NCBI GenBank assembly: GCA_029565415.1 | Contig: JAKQOH010000164.1 | Location: forward strand, 1-12,230 | Source: Candidatus Rifleibacteriota bacterium | Lineage (GTDB): Bacteria; Riflebacteria; Ozemobacteria; Ozemobacterales; Ozemobacteraceae | DNA length: 12,230 nucleotides | Direction of reading: 5' to 3' | Shown here: positions 1 to 6,493 of the stretch, piece by piece | Layout of the letters: each line of letters opens with the position of its first letter | Numbering within the stretch: position 1 is the stretch's first letter | Program-made: the position numbers and the translations under genes | Notes under the pieces: model-generated | The model's database searches: none | Told to the model about the DNA's origin: nothing | The model's input: only the letters and a program-made list of their open reading frames with translations

Positions 1-1467
1 GATGATGCGGTTGATCTCGGCATACGCCGCCGCGCGCTTCTCGGGGTCCTGGATGCGCATCGCGGAGGTCAGCATCGCATCGACGTTTTCGTTCTTGTAC
101 CGGGCGCGGTTGCCGCCCGAGCCCCAGTTCTTCGAATGGAACAGCGGGGTCAGGAAGTTTTCGCCGTCCGGATAATCGCCGAACCAGCTCAGGTAGAAGG
201 ACGGAGCCTCGCCCTTGTCGATCGCGTCTTTCAGGGCGCTCCACTCCATCGGCCGCAGGTTCACCACGACGCCGTGCTTCTTCAGCTCGCCCTGGAGCAG
301 CCGGGTGATCTCGAACGCGGCCTGGGACGACTTCTGGAACAGATCGAACGTCAGCGGCTTTTTGCGCGTGTAGCCGGCCTCTTCGAGCAGCGCCAAAGCC
401 GTCTTCGGATCGTAGGTGTAGCCGGGAAGCGCCTCGGACCAGCCCGAGATGCCGGGCGGAATGCTGCCGCGCGCCGGAACGCCCCTTCCCTGCAGGACGG
501 CCTTGATGATGGCCCCGCGGTCGATCATCATGTTCAGGGCGCGCCGCACGCGCACGTCGTCGAACGGGGGCTTGAGGTTGTTGAAGCCGACGTAGAAGAC
601 GCTCATCGCGGGAACGTCGTGGATGCGGCCGTCGAACTCGGATCGGCCGGCGAACCGCGCGTAGTTCGAGGGGTGGAGCTGAAGCAGGTCGAGATTGCCG
701 CTCTCGAACTCCATCTCGGCTTTCAGACTCTCGGGGATGATGCGCAGCTCGAGCACGCCGACCTGGGGCTTCTGGCCGAAATACTCGGGGAACGCGGCCA
801 GGCGCACGTAACTGTCGCGCTCGCGGCCGACCATCTGGTAGGGGCCGGTGCCGGCGGGCTTTTCGAAGAACCGCTTCGCATCGATATCCGAGGCGGAGCC
901 GAACGGCAGGATGTAGCAGGAGGGCATCGAAAGAAGACTGAGGAAGGGGGCGAACGGCTCGGTGAGCGTGATCTTCACGGTCATCGGGTCGGGGGCCGAG
1001 ATGCCGGCGACGCTGCTCGCGAGACCCTGCAGGCGCTCTTTCGCGCCGACGACCTTTTCCAGAACCCAGGTGCGGGGCGACTTCGTGGTCGGGTCGAGCA
1101 GCCGCTCGAAGCTGTAGACCACGTCTGCCGACGAGAACGCCTGGCCGTTGTGGAACTTCACGCCGGGCCGCAGCTTGAAGACGAAGGCAAGGCCGTCGCT
1201 CTGTGCTTCCCAGGACTCGGCCAGATCGCCGACCAGCTTCATGTTCTCGTCATACCGCACGAGGCCGCTGTAGATCTTGGCCTGGACGCTGCTTTCGTTG
1301 ACGTCGACGCCGCGGGCCGGGTCGAGGTTGCCCGGATCGCTCGTCAGGTAGGCGCGGAACGTGCCCCCGGTGACGCTCGTCGAGGTGTCGCCGGGGTGGC
1401 TGGTGAGAATGCCGACGACGGCCAGCACCAGGCTGACTGCAACCGCGGAAAGCAGCAGACGTTTCAT
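1..1467 (-). CDS. ABC transporter solute-binding protein, family 5 (peptide/nickel type), C-terminus off window
   Basis: Translating the minus strand from the ATG at 1467-1465 gives 489 uninterrupted codons to the window edge, so the C-terminus is missing. It should be the extracytoplasmic receptor of an oligopeptide, dipeptide or nickel ABC importer. The N-terminus (MKRLLLSAVAV...) is a basic start plus hydrophobic segment over about residues 4-20, fitting a signal peptide or membrane anchor; no lipobox cysteine is visible. Family 5 landmarks follow: an SDPGNLDPARG stretch, then LAESWEAQSDG, FKLRPGVKFHNGQ with SADVVYSFERLLDP, and GTGPYQM in the middle. The C-terminal lobe has RRALNMMIDR and GYTYDPKTALALLEEAGY. 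Family members run about 500-600 residues, so most of the protein is present. A purine-rich AAGGG lies 8-12 bases before the start. It follows the phosphoesterase gene by 33 bp, probably as one transcript. No permease or ATPase gene is visible, so the substrate is unknown. Confidence 0.93.
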   Translation of the reverse strand, partial: MKRLLLSAVAVSLVLAVVGILTSHPGDTSTSVTGGTFRAYLTSDPGNLDPARGVDVNESSVQAKIYSGLVRYDENMKLVGDLAESWEAQSDGLAFVFKLRPGVKFHNGQAFSSADVVYSFERLLDPTTKSPRTWVLEKVVGAKERLQGLASSVAGISAPDPMTVKITLTEPFAPFLSLLSMPSCYILPFGSASDIDAKRFFEKPAGTGPYQMVGRERDSYVRLAAFPEYFGQKPQVGVLELRIIPESLKAEMEFESGNLDLLQLHPSNYARFAGRSEFDGRIHDVPAMSVFYVGFNNLKPPFDDVRVRRALNMMIDRGAIIKAVLQGRGVPARGSIPPGISGWSEALPGYTYDPKTALALLEEAGYTRKKPLTFDLFQKSSQAAFEITRLLQGELKKHGVVVNLRPMEWSALKDAIDKGEAPSFYLSWFGDYPDGENFLTPLFHSKNWGSGGNRARYKNENVDAMLTSAMRIQDPEKRAAAYAEINRII

Positions 1468-1500
1468 GGAATTGCCCTTCTCTTTCGGTGGAGTTCTCAC

Positions 1501-1992
1501 CTACTCATCGGCCGATCCGGGCCGAAACCTGAATGCCGCTTCGAGGTGTTCGCCCTCGATGCGCAGGAGCGCGACACTCGCCGCCCCGCCTCGCGGCTTG
1601 AGCGGGCTGCCGGGGTTCAGCACCCAGGGGGAGAGCGTGTTCCGGAACTCGGCCCGGTGGGTGTGGCCATGAACGATGCCCCGGACACGGACGGAGCCGC
1701 CCAGCAGGCCGCTTCGCATCGCATCCTCGAGTTTGTGCGCCAACAGGATGACGCCGTAGTCGGGAATCGGCACGGTGCGGATGGTAGGCAGTCCGGGAAG
1801 GTCGAAGTCGCAGTTCCCGCGCACGGCCCGGACGGGGGCGATGCCTTCCAGCTCCAGAAGGACGCCGTCGGTCTCGATGTCGCCGGCGTGCAGGATCAGA
1901 TCGACGCCGGAGAAGGCGCTGACGACCCAGTCGGGCAGGCCGCCGATGCCGGGCGTGTCCAGATGCGTGTCAGAGAGGATTCCCAGGAGCAT
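1501..1992 (-). CDS. YfcE/MJ0936-type metallophosphoesterase
   Basis: This 163-residue cytosolic protein should hydrolyse phosphodiester or phosphomonoester bonds using a two-metal centre. All calcineurin-like motifs are in order: D8-T-H10, G37-D38, G59-N60-C-D, H86 (in LLAHKLED) and G109-H110-T-H112, with NPGS at 126-129. The length matches the compact YfcE class (160-185 residues). The start is supported by a strong AAGGAGG at 1999-2005, 6 bases upstream. H86 sits in LAHKLED, where many relatives have a HG(H) context, but the metal-ligating His is kept. It is the first gene of a minus-strand pair with the solute-binding protein and diverges from the RDD gene. The physiological substrate cannot be read from sequence. 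Confidence 0.93.
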   Translation of the reverse strand: MLLGILSDTHLDTPGIGGLPDWVVSAFSGVDLILHAGDIETDGVLLELEGIAPVRAVRGNCDFDLPGLPTIRTVPIPDYGVILLAHKLEDAMRSGLLGGSVRVRGIVHGHTHRAEFRNTLSPWVLNPGSPLKPRGGAASVALLRIEGEHLEAAFRFRPGSADE

Positions 1993-2064
1993 GGCGGCCT
2001 CCTTGCGCGGATGACGGGCTGAGCATCACGGAGGAGATGGCGGGACGTTCGTCGTGCGAGATCC

Positions 2065-2093
2065 TTGACAAGGGGGGAACAGGTGCATACATT
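2065..2093 (+). promoter_or_regulatory. Predicted sigma70-type promoter of the RDD gene
   Basis: A perfect -35 TTGACA (2065-2070) is followed by a 17-bp spacer and a -10 TACATT (2088-2093, 4 of 6 consensus). Transcription would begin near 2100, giving a leader of about 58 bases before the RDD start. The -35 lies in an odd palindrome, CCTTGACAAGG (2063-2073), which could also be an operator half; no comparable minus-strand -10 was found for the divergent phosphoesterase. The box match and spacing are seen; activity is inferred. Confidence 0.6.
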
Positions 2094-2158
2094 CTCGGGG
2101 TGCCGTCGAATCCCATGGGCCGGCAGCATACACTCCGCGAGCAGAAGGAGCAACCCGC

Positions 2159-2674
2159 ATGGAAACCTTCAAGAAACGCCTGATGGCGGCCTTCGTCGAT
2201 ATCGTCTGCGTCGGTGCCGCCAGCCTGTTCGTGTTGCTGCCGCTCGCGCTGCTGCCGCTTCCGGCGATCATCATCAACCTGCTGACCATTCTCGTCATGG
2301 CATTCTTCGGCTTCGTCATGCTGATGAAGGATTCCCCGTACCGCATCGCCGACGTGCTCGACCGCCAGTCTCCGGGCAAGAAGGTCATGGCGATCCGGGT
2401 CTGGAACGGGAACAAATCCGACCCGATCACGGCCGAGCAGTCGATCCGGCGCAATCTCGTCTTCGCGGTTCCCTACTTCTGGATGATCGGAGTGCTGCTG
2501 ATGCGGCTCATCCCGATCGATTTCATCCGGTCGATTCTGATCTACGTCGTCGGTTTGGGCGGCTTCCTGCTCGTGCTGATCGCGTTCGGGTTCGAGATCT
2601 TCATGATGACGAAGGATCCCGAGGGCCGGCGCTGGGGCGACAAACAGGCGAACACCGTCGTTCTGATGGAGTAG
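2159..2674 (+). CDS. RDD family integral membrane protein
   Basis: This 171-residue inner-membrane protein has an RDD domain over almost its full length. The first helix carries the signature Arg and Asp (R7...D14 in RLMAAFVDIV). A second hydrophobic stretch (about 22-56) leads into LMKDSPYR. The mid-domain SPGKKVMAIRVWN corresponds to the usual S-x-GK-x-x-x-x-I/L-RV motif, then come SIRRNL, two more hydrophobic segments (about 100-115 and 122-147), and the terminal RRWGDKQANTVV, equivalent to RLGDxxAGTVV. The start is set by AAGGAG at 2145-2150, 8 bases before the ATG. RDD proteins are of mostly unknown function; some act in ion or Na+/H+ transport. It stands alone behind its own promoter and converges on the VanZ gene with 8 bp between stops. 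Confidence 0.9.
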   Translation: METFKKRLMAAFVDIVCVGAASLFVLLPLALLPLPAIIINLLTILVMAFFGFVMLMKDSPYRIADVLDRQSPGKKVMAIRVWNGNKSDPITAEQSIRRNLVFAVPYFWMIGVLLMRLIPIDFIRSILIYVVGLGGFLLVLIAFGFEIFMMTKDPEGRRWGDKQANTVVLME

Positions 2675-2682
2675 AGCCGTCC

Positions 2683-3090
2683 TCAGGCGGCGCGTCGCAA
2701 ACGGATCACCCGCCGGGCGGTCAGCCGCTCCATGAGGAGCGCGCCCGCCGTCGAGCCCGCCACGTCGATCACCCAGTCGGCTGCTTCGCACGATCGCAGC
2801 GGCACGAAGGCTTGGTGAATCTCGTCGCTCAGCGCATAGAGGGCGCAGAACCCGATCGTCGCCAGGATTCGCCGTCGCCGGTCGGGAAGCGGCCGGCGCA
2901 GCCACGAGACCGACCAGGCCAGGATGCCGAGGCCGAGATACTCGATGAAATGCGGAACCGGCCCCGTCGGAAGCAGCAACTCCTCGGTCGGCCGCGGCCG
3001 CGACGAGATGAAGAAAATGACGCCGCAGTAGAGCGCCGTCATCAACACCGCCTGGCCCCATGAAACCCGGTACACCAGCCGACGGTTCAT
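2683..3090 (-). CDS. VanZ family membrane protein
   Basis: This 135-residue membrane protein has a hydrophobic segment at about 14-29, a second around H47-F-I-E50-Y to W59, a third near 75-88 and a fourth near 106-120. VanZ hallmarks are clear: H47xxE50Y, then D89-E90-x-H92-Q93-x-F-V-P-x-R99, and D105xxxD109 followed by a G-rich helix. VanZ of enterococci gives low teicoplanin resistance by an unknown mechanism, and most chromosomal homologues such as this have no proven role. There is no van cluster here, so glycopeptide resistance should not be inferred. A GGAAGGA purine stretch at 3098-3104 precedes the ATG. It is transcribed toward the RDD gene and away from the cytochrome module. Confidence 0.92.
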   Translation of the reverse strand: MNRRLVYRVSWGQAVLMTALYCGVIFFISSRPRPTEELLLPTGPVPHFIEYLGLGILAWSVSWLRRPLPDRRRRILATIGFCALYALSDEIHQAFVPLRSCEAADWVIDVAGSTAGALLMERLTARRVIRLRRAA

Positions 3091-3147
3091 ATCATCGTCC
3101 TTCCAGAAAAACGAAGATGTTCAGGATGCAAGAGAACGAACCACAGA

Positions 3148-3161
3148 GATACTCCGTTGAA
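3148..3161 (+). repeat. 14-bp direct repeat GATACTCCGTTGAA, left copy
   Basis: GATACTCCGTTGAA occurs here and again at 3357-3370 in the same orientation, bracketing repeat element copy A. Both copies are preceded by similar CCACA-containing sequence (ACCACAGA versus CCCACATACCA), so the true duplication is slightly longer and imperfect. It could be a remnant of the element's own structure or of an insertion duplication; 14 bp is long for a target-site duplication. Confidence 0.7.
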
Positions 3162-3167
3162 ATTTCC

Positions 3168-3330
3168 CTCGGATTCAAGAACGCATCCGCAGATGGAGGG
3201 CAGATGAACGCAGATGAAAAACCAGAGAGGAACGAACGCCTGGCCCCCCTTGTTTCCCGGATGCGACGCAACCTCCATCGTTGAAGACGCTTAGGATTTC
3301 ATCTGCGTCATCTGTGCTATCTGCGGATCG
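3168..3330 (-). repeat. Dispersed terminal-inverted-repeat element, copy A (inverse orientation to copy B)
   Basis: A 144-bp core (3185-3328) has inverted ends: ATCCGCAGAT at 3185-3194 with ATCTGCGGAT at 3319-3328, and CGCAGATGAA at 3209-3218 with TTCATCTGCG at 3298-3307. The ends are made of repeated CAGATGA/ATCTGCG words. The reverse complement matches copy B (8045-8198): 3179-3218 equals 8148-8187 over 40 bp without mismatch, and 3283-3330 matches 8045-8083 closely. The centre is diverged. There is no transposase and no credible reading frame, so it looks MITE-like or like an intergenic repeat; mobility is inferred. A further partial piece (3110-3127) matches 8069-8086 in reverse complement at 17 of 18 positions. 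Together with its flanks it fills the 355-bp gene-free stretch 3091-3445. Confidence 0.8.
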
Positions 3331-3356
3331 GTTCTTTTGACGAAACCCACATACCA

Positions 3357-3370
3357 GATACTCCGTTGAA
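3357..3370 (+). repeat. 14-bp direct repeat GATACTCCGTTGAA, right copy
   Basis: This is the second exact copy of the word at 3148-3161, about 29 bp beyond the right end of repeat element copy A. Confidence 0.7.
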
Positions 3371-3404
3371 TACTCCCCGGTTGTGGTGTGTGGGGTGACG
3401 GGGC

Positions 3405-3433
3405 TTTCCGTTCGGCCGCGGAGAGGGTATCAT
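3405..3433 (+). promoter_or_regulatory. Possible promoter of the thioredoxin-cytochrome module (weak)
   Basis: TATCAT at 3428-3433 matches the -10 consensus at 5 of 6 positions, with a poor -35 TTTCCG (3405-3410) 17 bp upstream. Initiation would fall only a few bases before the ATG at 3446, implying a very short leader; no good Shine-Dalgarno precedes that ATG, which is compatible. The call rests on the -10 alone and is tentative. Confidence 0.25.
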
Positions 3434-3445
3434 AAGCCTACCGCC

Positions 3446-3958
3446 ATGAACAGAAACCATCTGCTCCTGATCGGCGTGGTGCTGCTCACCCTGCCGCTGC
3501 TGTGGCTGTTCGTGCCCGAATCGAAACCCGGCACGATCAGCTCGCTCGACGGCGTCACGCTGTCGAACCTGAACGGCCAGAAGTTCAAACTCTCCGGCCT
3601 CATGGCGGACAAGAAGCTGCTGCTCGTCTTCTGGTCGATCACCTGCGGCACCTGTATCGAGGAGATTCCCTTCGTGATCGGGCTGCACGAGAAACTGGGG
3701 GGCAAACTCACCGTCATCGGCGTCCACCCGCCCGGCTACCCCCTCGCGAAAGTTCAGAAGTTCCTGCGCAAATACCCGCAGAAAATCCCTTATCTGATCG
3801 CCATCGACGACGGAATGCAGCTCAGCCGGTCATATGAGGTGACCGTGCTGCCCAAGACCATCCTGCTGGATATGCGCGGAAACGTCCTGTACAGCCATGT
3901 CGGCTACGATCCATCCATGGAGGCGGAAATTGAAGGTGCCATCCGTTCGAAGCTTTGA
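3446..3958 (+). CDS. TlpA/ResA-like membrane-anchored thiol-disulfide oxidoreductase (CGTC)
   Basis: The 170-residue protein has an uncleaved-looking N-terminal anchor (about 5-23) and a thioredoxin-fold domain facing the periplasm. The active site is W63-S-I-T-C67-G-T-C70, followed by the TlpA-type C-I-E-E-I-P (Glu three after the second Cys). The cis-proline is in V-L-P136-K-T. CcmG and ResA relatives reduce disulfides in apocytochrome CXXCH sites before heme ligation, and the downstream multiheme cytochrome makes that role likely here. The frame is open upstream to 3383, but the ATG at 3446 is preferred because it directly precedes the membrane anchor; the Shine-Dalgarno is poor. It is the first gene of the five-gene module. 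The CGTC dipeptide is not the usual CEPC/CPTC of ResA/CcmG, so redox potential or partner may differ. Confidence 0.88.
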   Translation: MNRNHLLLIGVVLLTLPLLWLFVPESKPGTISSLDGVTLSNLNGQKFKLSGLMADKKLLLVFWSITCGTCIEEIPFVIGLHEKLGGKLTVIGVHPPGYPLAKVQKFLRKYPQKIPYLIAIDDGMQLSRSYEVTVLPKTILLDMRGNVLYSHVGYDPSMEAEIEGAIRSKL

Positions 3959-4949
3959 ATATTTTTATAAATATATAATTATTGCTATTGTTGTTTTCGC
4001 CTGGGCTCCGTTCGCGCCGGTGTCGGCAGAGCCTGCCCCCTTCACCCAGCCCGGAACGCCGGCGCCGGTGCTGACCCTGGAACGCCTCGCGGGCGGCGAG
4101 CGGACGTTCCCTGCGAAGGGGAAATGGACGCTCGTCTTCTTCTGGTCGCTCTTCTGCCATGTCTGCATCGAGGAGTTGCCGATGCTTGCCGAGGAGGTGG
4201 CGGCCCTGCCGAAGGAGTCCGTCGAGGCGGTGTTCGTCTCGATCGACACGAACAGGCTGAAGACGGGGCTCGAGAACTATCTGCGCAAGCGCAATCTCAC
4301 CGTCGAGGTCGTTCTTGACCGGGTCGTCGCTTCTGCCAGTTACGAGGCGGCCGATGCCTGGGGCGTCCGGCCGACCCCGGCGGTGTTCCTCGTCGATCCG
4401 ACCGGGATCGTGACCTTTTCCCGAGAAGGGCCGTTCGAGCTGAACGACCTGTTCGGCCCCCTGAAAGCTGCTCTGACGGCATCTTCTGGGGTGACGCCCC
4501 CGGCCGCGCCGGCGGCAACGTCGGTGCCGGGTGACGCGCGATCCCAGGCCGTTGCCGATGCCCGGGCAGCCGCGACGGCATCGATTCCGGTCGCCGGCCT
4601 CGCGCCGGGGGAAGTGTTTCTTTCCCCTCAGCTTCCCCCGACGGCCGTCTCGTCCGAAACGGCCGCGGGCATGGCCTCGACGGGGATTCTCCTGACAACC
4701 TCGGGACTCGCGATGGTGCCTCTGGCCAACGACTCCGGCTCGGCCGTCGCCTCGAGCCAGGAGCCGGCATCCACGCCCCGACCCGGGGTGACGGCAACTC
4801 CGTCCTCGCATCTGGCGAGCTATGCGAGCCATCGCCCCGCCTCGCCGACCCTGCCTATCCCCGCGACGGCGCCATCCGAGCTGGGCGTTCCCGCTTCTTT
4901 CGGGACGGCTCCGTTGCCTCTCCAGGCTTCGCCTTCCTCACAGCCATGA
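3930..4949 (+). CDS. Secreted TlpA-like thioredoxin-fold protein (CHVC) with long low-complexity C-terminal tail
   Basis: Numbered from a TTG start at 3930 the protein has 339 residues. TTG is preferred because GGAGG at 3919-3923 sits 6 bases before it; GTG at 3936 or ATG at 3897 are alternatives, and all overlap the previous gene. Residues 1-33 form a signal peptide (aromatic/Ile-rich core ending APVSA before EPAPF). The thioredoxin domain spans about 40-186, with W72-S-L-F-C76-H-V-C79-I-E-E-L-P and a R-P-T-P cis-proline region. Residues from about 187 to the end are Ala/Pro/Ser/Thr-rich without a recognisable domain, probably a disordered linker or wall/periplasm-spanning tail. The same CIEE(I/L)P signature as its neighbour suggests ancient paralogues with different CXXC chemistry. 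The codons of the signal peptide are strikingly AT-rich. The stop overlaps the next start by 4 bp (ATGA). Confidence 0.85.
   Translation: MKVPSVRSFEYFYKYIIIAIVVFAWAPFAPVSAEPAPFTQPGTPAPVLTLERLAGGERTFPAKGKWTLVFFWSLFCHVCIEELPMLAEEVAALPKESVEAVFVSIDTNRLKTGLENYLRKRNLTVEVVLDRVVASASYEAADAWGVRPTPAVFLVDPTGIVTFSREGPFELNDLFGPLKAALTASSGVTPPAAPAATSVPGDARSQAVADARAAATASIPVAGLAPGEVFLSPQLPPTAVSSETAAGMASTGILLTTSGLAMVPLANDSGSAVASSQEPASTPRPGVTATPSSHLASYASHRPASPTLPIPATAPSELGVPASFGTAPLPLQASPSSQP
3956..3997 (+). other. AT-rich island at the start of the second thioredoxin gene
   Basis: Only about 5 of 42 bases are G or C, in a window that is otherwise strongly GC-rich. It encodes the Ile/Tyr/Phe-rich signal-peptide core with ATA and ATT isoleucine codons, which neighbouring genes avoid. 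A perfect TATAAT lies at 3974-3979, but no -35 is correctly spaced, so an internal promoter is not supported. Unstructured, AT-rich 5' coding sequence could help ribosome access at the non-ATG start. Confidence 0.7.
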
Positions 4950-5887
4950 CGAGCGACGCCGGACACGCCGCGGACTCGTTCGTCCGCATTTCGCGCACGA
5001 GCCTCTGGGCGACGGTCGCGTTGCTGGCTCTGTGTGCGGGCCTGCTGATGTTGGCGATGCTCAACGTCGATCTCGATGCCCTGCTCGGCGGGGAGGATCT
5101 CGCCATGAAGGTCGGCGGAACCGCCGTCACGCGCGAGGATTTCATCGCCCTCAAACGCCTCTCGGAGCCGAAAGCCGGCTCGATCGGCGATGCGGCGTTC
5201 GCCGCTGAGCTGCTCGAGACGTTGTTCCTGGCCGAAGCCGGCCGCCGGCTCGGCCTCGATCGTCAGAAGGATTTCCAGGACCGGGTCGTGGCGTTCGATC
5301 GCGCGATCGCCCTCGCGTCCGACCCCGTCGATCTCTCGAAGGCCCTTTTCCTGCTCGAGGAGCTGGCCCGGCGCACTCGCGACGGCATCATCGCGGCTGC
5401 CGACGCCGAGTCCGCGACGTTCGGTGATACCGATGCTCCCGCCGTTGCCGGCGAGACGGCGTCGGAAACGGCTCCGGCAAAACTCCACCTCCGCACGATC
5501 CTGGCCGGCGGCGAGGATGCCGCGGCCGCGGTGATGGCCGCCGCGACCGGCGGGAGCGCATTCGCGTCGTTGAACGCGAGCTGGTCGCGGTCACCGTATG
5601 CCGCCACCGGCGGCGATCTGGGCTGGGTCGGGCCCGAAGATCTGCCACCCGGTGTCTATGAGCGGCTCGAGGAGCTGCCGGTCGGTTCGATCACCCGGGC
5701 GTTCTCCGACGGAAACGGCGTGCATCTCTTCCTCGTCGAGGCCAGGCCCGCCGCCCCTCCCGGCCAGGGTGACCGGCTCCGGCTCGGCCGGCGCCGGGCC
5801 GAGCACCGACAGCGCGCCCTCGACCGATTCACCCAGACGATGCGGGCGACGATGCCCTGGTTCGTCCATCCGTCCCTGAAACCCTGA
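4946..5887 (+). CDS. Membrane-anchored PpiC/parvulin-type peptidyl-prolyl cis-trans isomerase
   Basis: A 313-residue protein with an N-terminal transmembrane anchor (about 19-42) and a periplasmic body. Residues about 53-115 resemble the SurA/PrsA N-terminal chaperone helices (MKVGGTAVTREDF ... LLETLFLAEAGRRLGL). The parvulin domain is at about 180-268: LHLRTILAGGEDAA, then SPYAATGGDLGWVGPEDLPP, ELPVGSITRAF and NGVHLFLVEAR, matching the family's GGDLGW, LxxGxI and GxHxxxV signatures. A short Ala-rich linker (about 150-178) separates the two parts. The C-terminus is basic. The ATG overlaps the preceding stop as ATGA, indicating translational coupling. Placed between thioredoxins and a multiheme cytochrome, it probably assists folding of exported cytochrome; the client is inferred. 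Confidence 0.88.
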   Translation: MTSDAGHAADSFVRISRTSLWATVALLALCAGLLMLAMLNVDLDALLGGEDLAMKVGGTAVTREDFIALKRLSEPKAGSIGDAAFAAELLETLFLAEAGRRLGLDRQKDFQDRVVAFDRAIALASDPVDLSKALFLLEELARRTRDGIIAAADAESATFGDTDAPAVAGETASETAPAKLHLRTILAGGEDAAAAVMAAATGGSAFASLNASWSRSPYAATGGDLGWVGPEDLPPGVYERLEELPVGSITRAFSDGNGVHLFLVEARPAAPPGQGDRLRLGRRRAEHRQRALDRFTQTMRATMPWFVHPSLKP

Positions 5888-5917
5888 AAGCGACTCGTAT
5901 ATACCGAGGAGTATGTC

Positions 5918-6493
5918 ATGAGCACCGTGTCCCGCACGCACTACCTGGTTCTTCCCTCGTATCAGGTCCGTCTGATCGTGTTTCTCGTGCTGATCATGCT
6001 GATCGGCTCCCTGCTGCACGGATTTTTTCTGTATAAGCTGACGGCCCGGTCGATCGAGGAGGGATTCTTCTCGGCGCACAACCGGCTGCGTTCCACCTGG
6101 GAGGTCCTCAAGCCCGCCATCGTCGTGACGAATGGCCTCTCGTTCCTGTTGGTCTCTCTGGCCTTCCTGTTCGTGACCCTGCTCCTTACGCACCGGCTGG
6201 TCGGCCCGATGTTCAAGGTCGCCGGCCGTCTCCGAGATCTGGCAGCCGGTAGGCTCGATCTCGCCCCGGTGAAACTCCGGCGCGGCGACGAGGGACAGCT
6301 TCTGAGCGATTCCGTGAACGAGCTCCAAGACAAGCTTCGCAGCCGGTTCGCCCCGTTGGCTTCTCTGCAAAAGCAGCTTGCGATGGGCGTTCGGGTGTCG
6401 GATGTGCAGATTGCCGAAGCTCTCGACGGGGCTCTGCGGGACGTGCGACTGGATGAGCCGGCAAAGACCGGTGACGATCCCCGTCCCGCCTGA
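5918..6493 (+). CDS. Two-TM HAMP-domain protein without output domain
   Basis: The 191-residue protein has a TM helix at about 18-40, a short periplasmic loop of about 25 residues (TARSIEEGFFSAHNRL...), a second TM helix at about 66-90, then a cytoplasmic HAMP-like segment (about 90-145) beginning HRLVGPMFKV with LRDLAAGRLD and RRGDEGQLLSDSVNEL. The last 45 residues show no kinase, cyclase or chemoreceptor domain. HAMP domains transmit signals across the membrane between sensor and effector modules; here neither a sizeable sensor nor an effector is fused, so partners must be separate or the domain is structural. GAGGAG at 5906-5911 lies 6 bases before the ATG. The gene is 30 bp behind the isomerase, and its TGA shares one base with the cytochrome ATG. 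A redox-linked role is suggested only by context. Confidence 0.8.
   Translation: MSTVSRTHYLVLPSYQVRLIVFLVLIMLIGSLLHGFFLYKLTARSIEEGFFSAHNRLRSTWEVLKPAIVVTNGLSFLLVSLAFLFVTLLLTHRLVGPMFKVAGRLRDLAAGRLDLAPVKLRRGDEGQLLSDSVNELQDKLRSRFAPLASLQKQLAMGVRVSDVQIAEALDGALRDVRLDEPAKTGDDPRPA

Noticed and set aside
136..2022. A 628-codon open frame on the plus strand
   Set aside because: It runs antisense to the solute-binding protein and phosphoesterase genes, both with full family motifs. Its translation is Arg/Gly/Ala/Asp-rich with no domain, as expected for a GC-rich antisense frame.
2677..2692. Bidirectional terminator between the convergent RDD and VanZ genes
   Set aside because: Only a four-pair GCCG/CGGC stem with an eight-base loop and no T-run.
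2065..3063. A 332-codon plus-strand frame overlapping the RDD and VanZ genes
   Set aside because: Out of frame with the RDD gene and antisense to VanZ; composition is Arg/Pro/Ala-rich and there is no suitable ribosome binding site.
2683..3090. Glycopeptide resistance determinant
   Set aside because: VanZ-family proteins are common in genomes without resistance, and no vanHAX, vanS or vanR gene is present.
3168..3330. CRISPR array from the recurring ATCTGCG/CAGATGA words
   Set aside because: The units are 8-11 bases, irregularly spaced and arranged as inverted ends, with no 20-40 base spacers and no cas genes.
3974..3979. Internal promoter at a perfect TATAAT in the AT-rich island
   Set aside because: The nearest -35-like TTGAAT (3955-3960) is only 13 bp away, and nothing acceptable exists at 16-18 bp.
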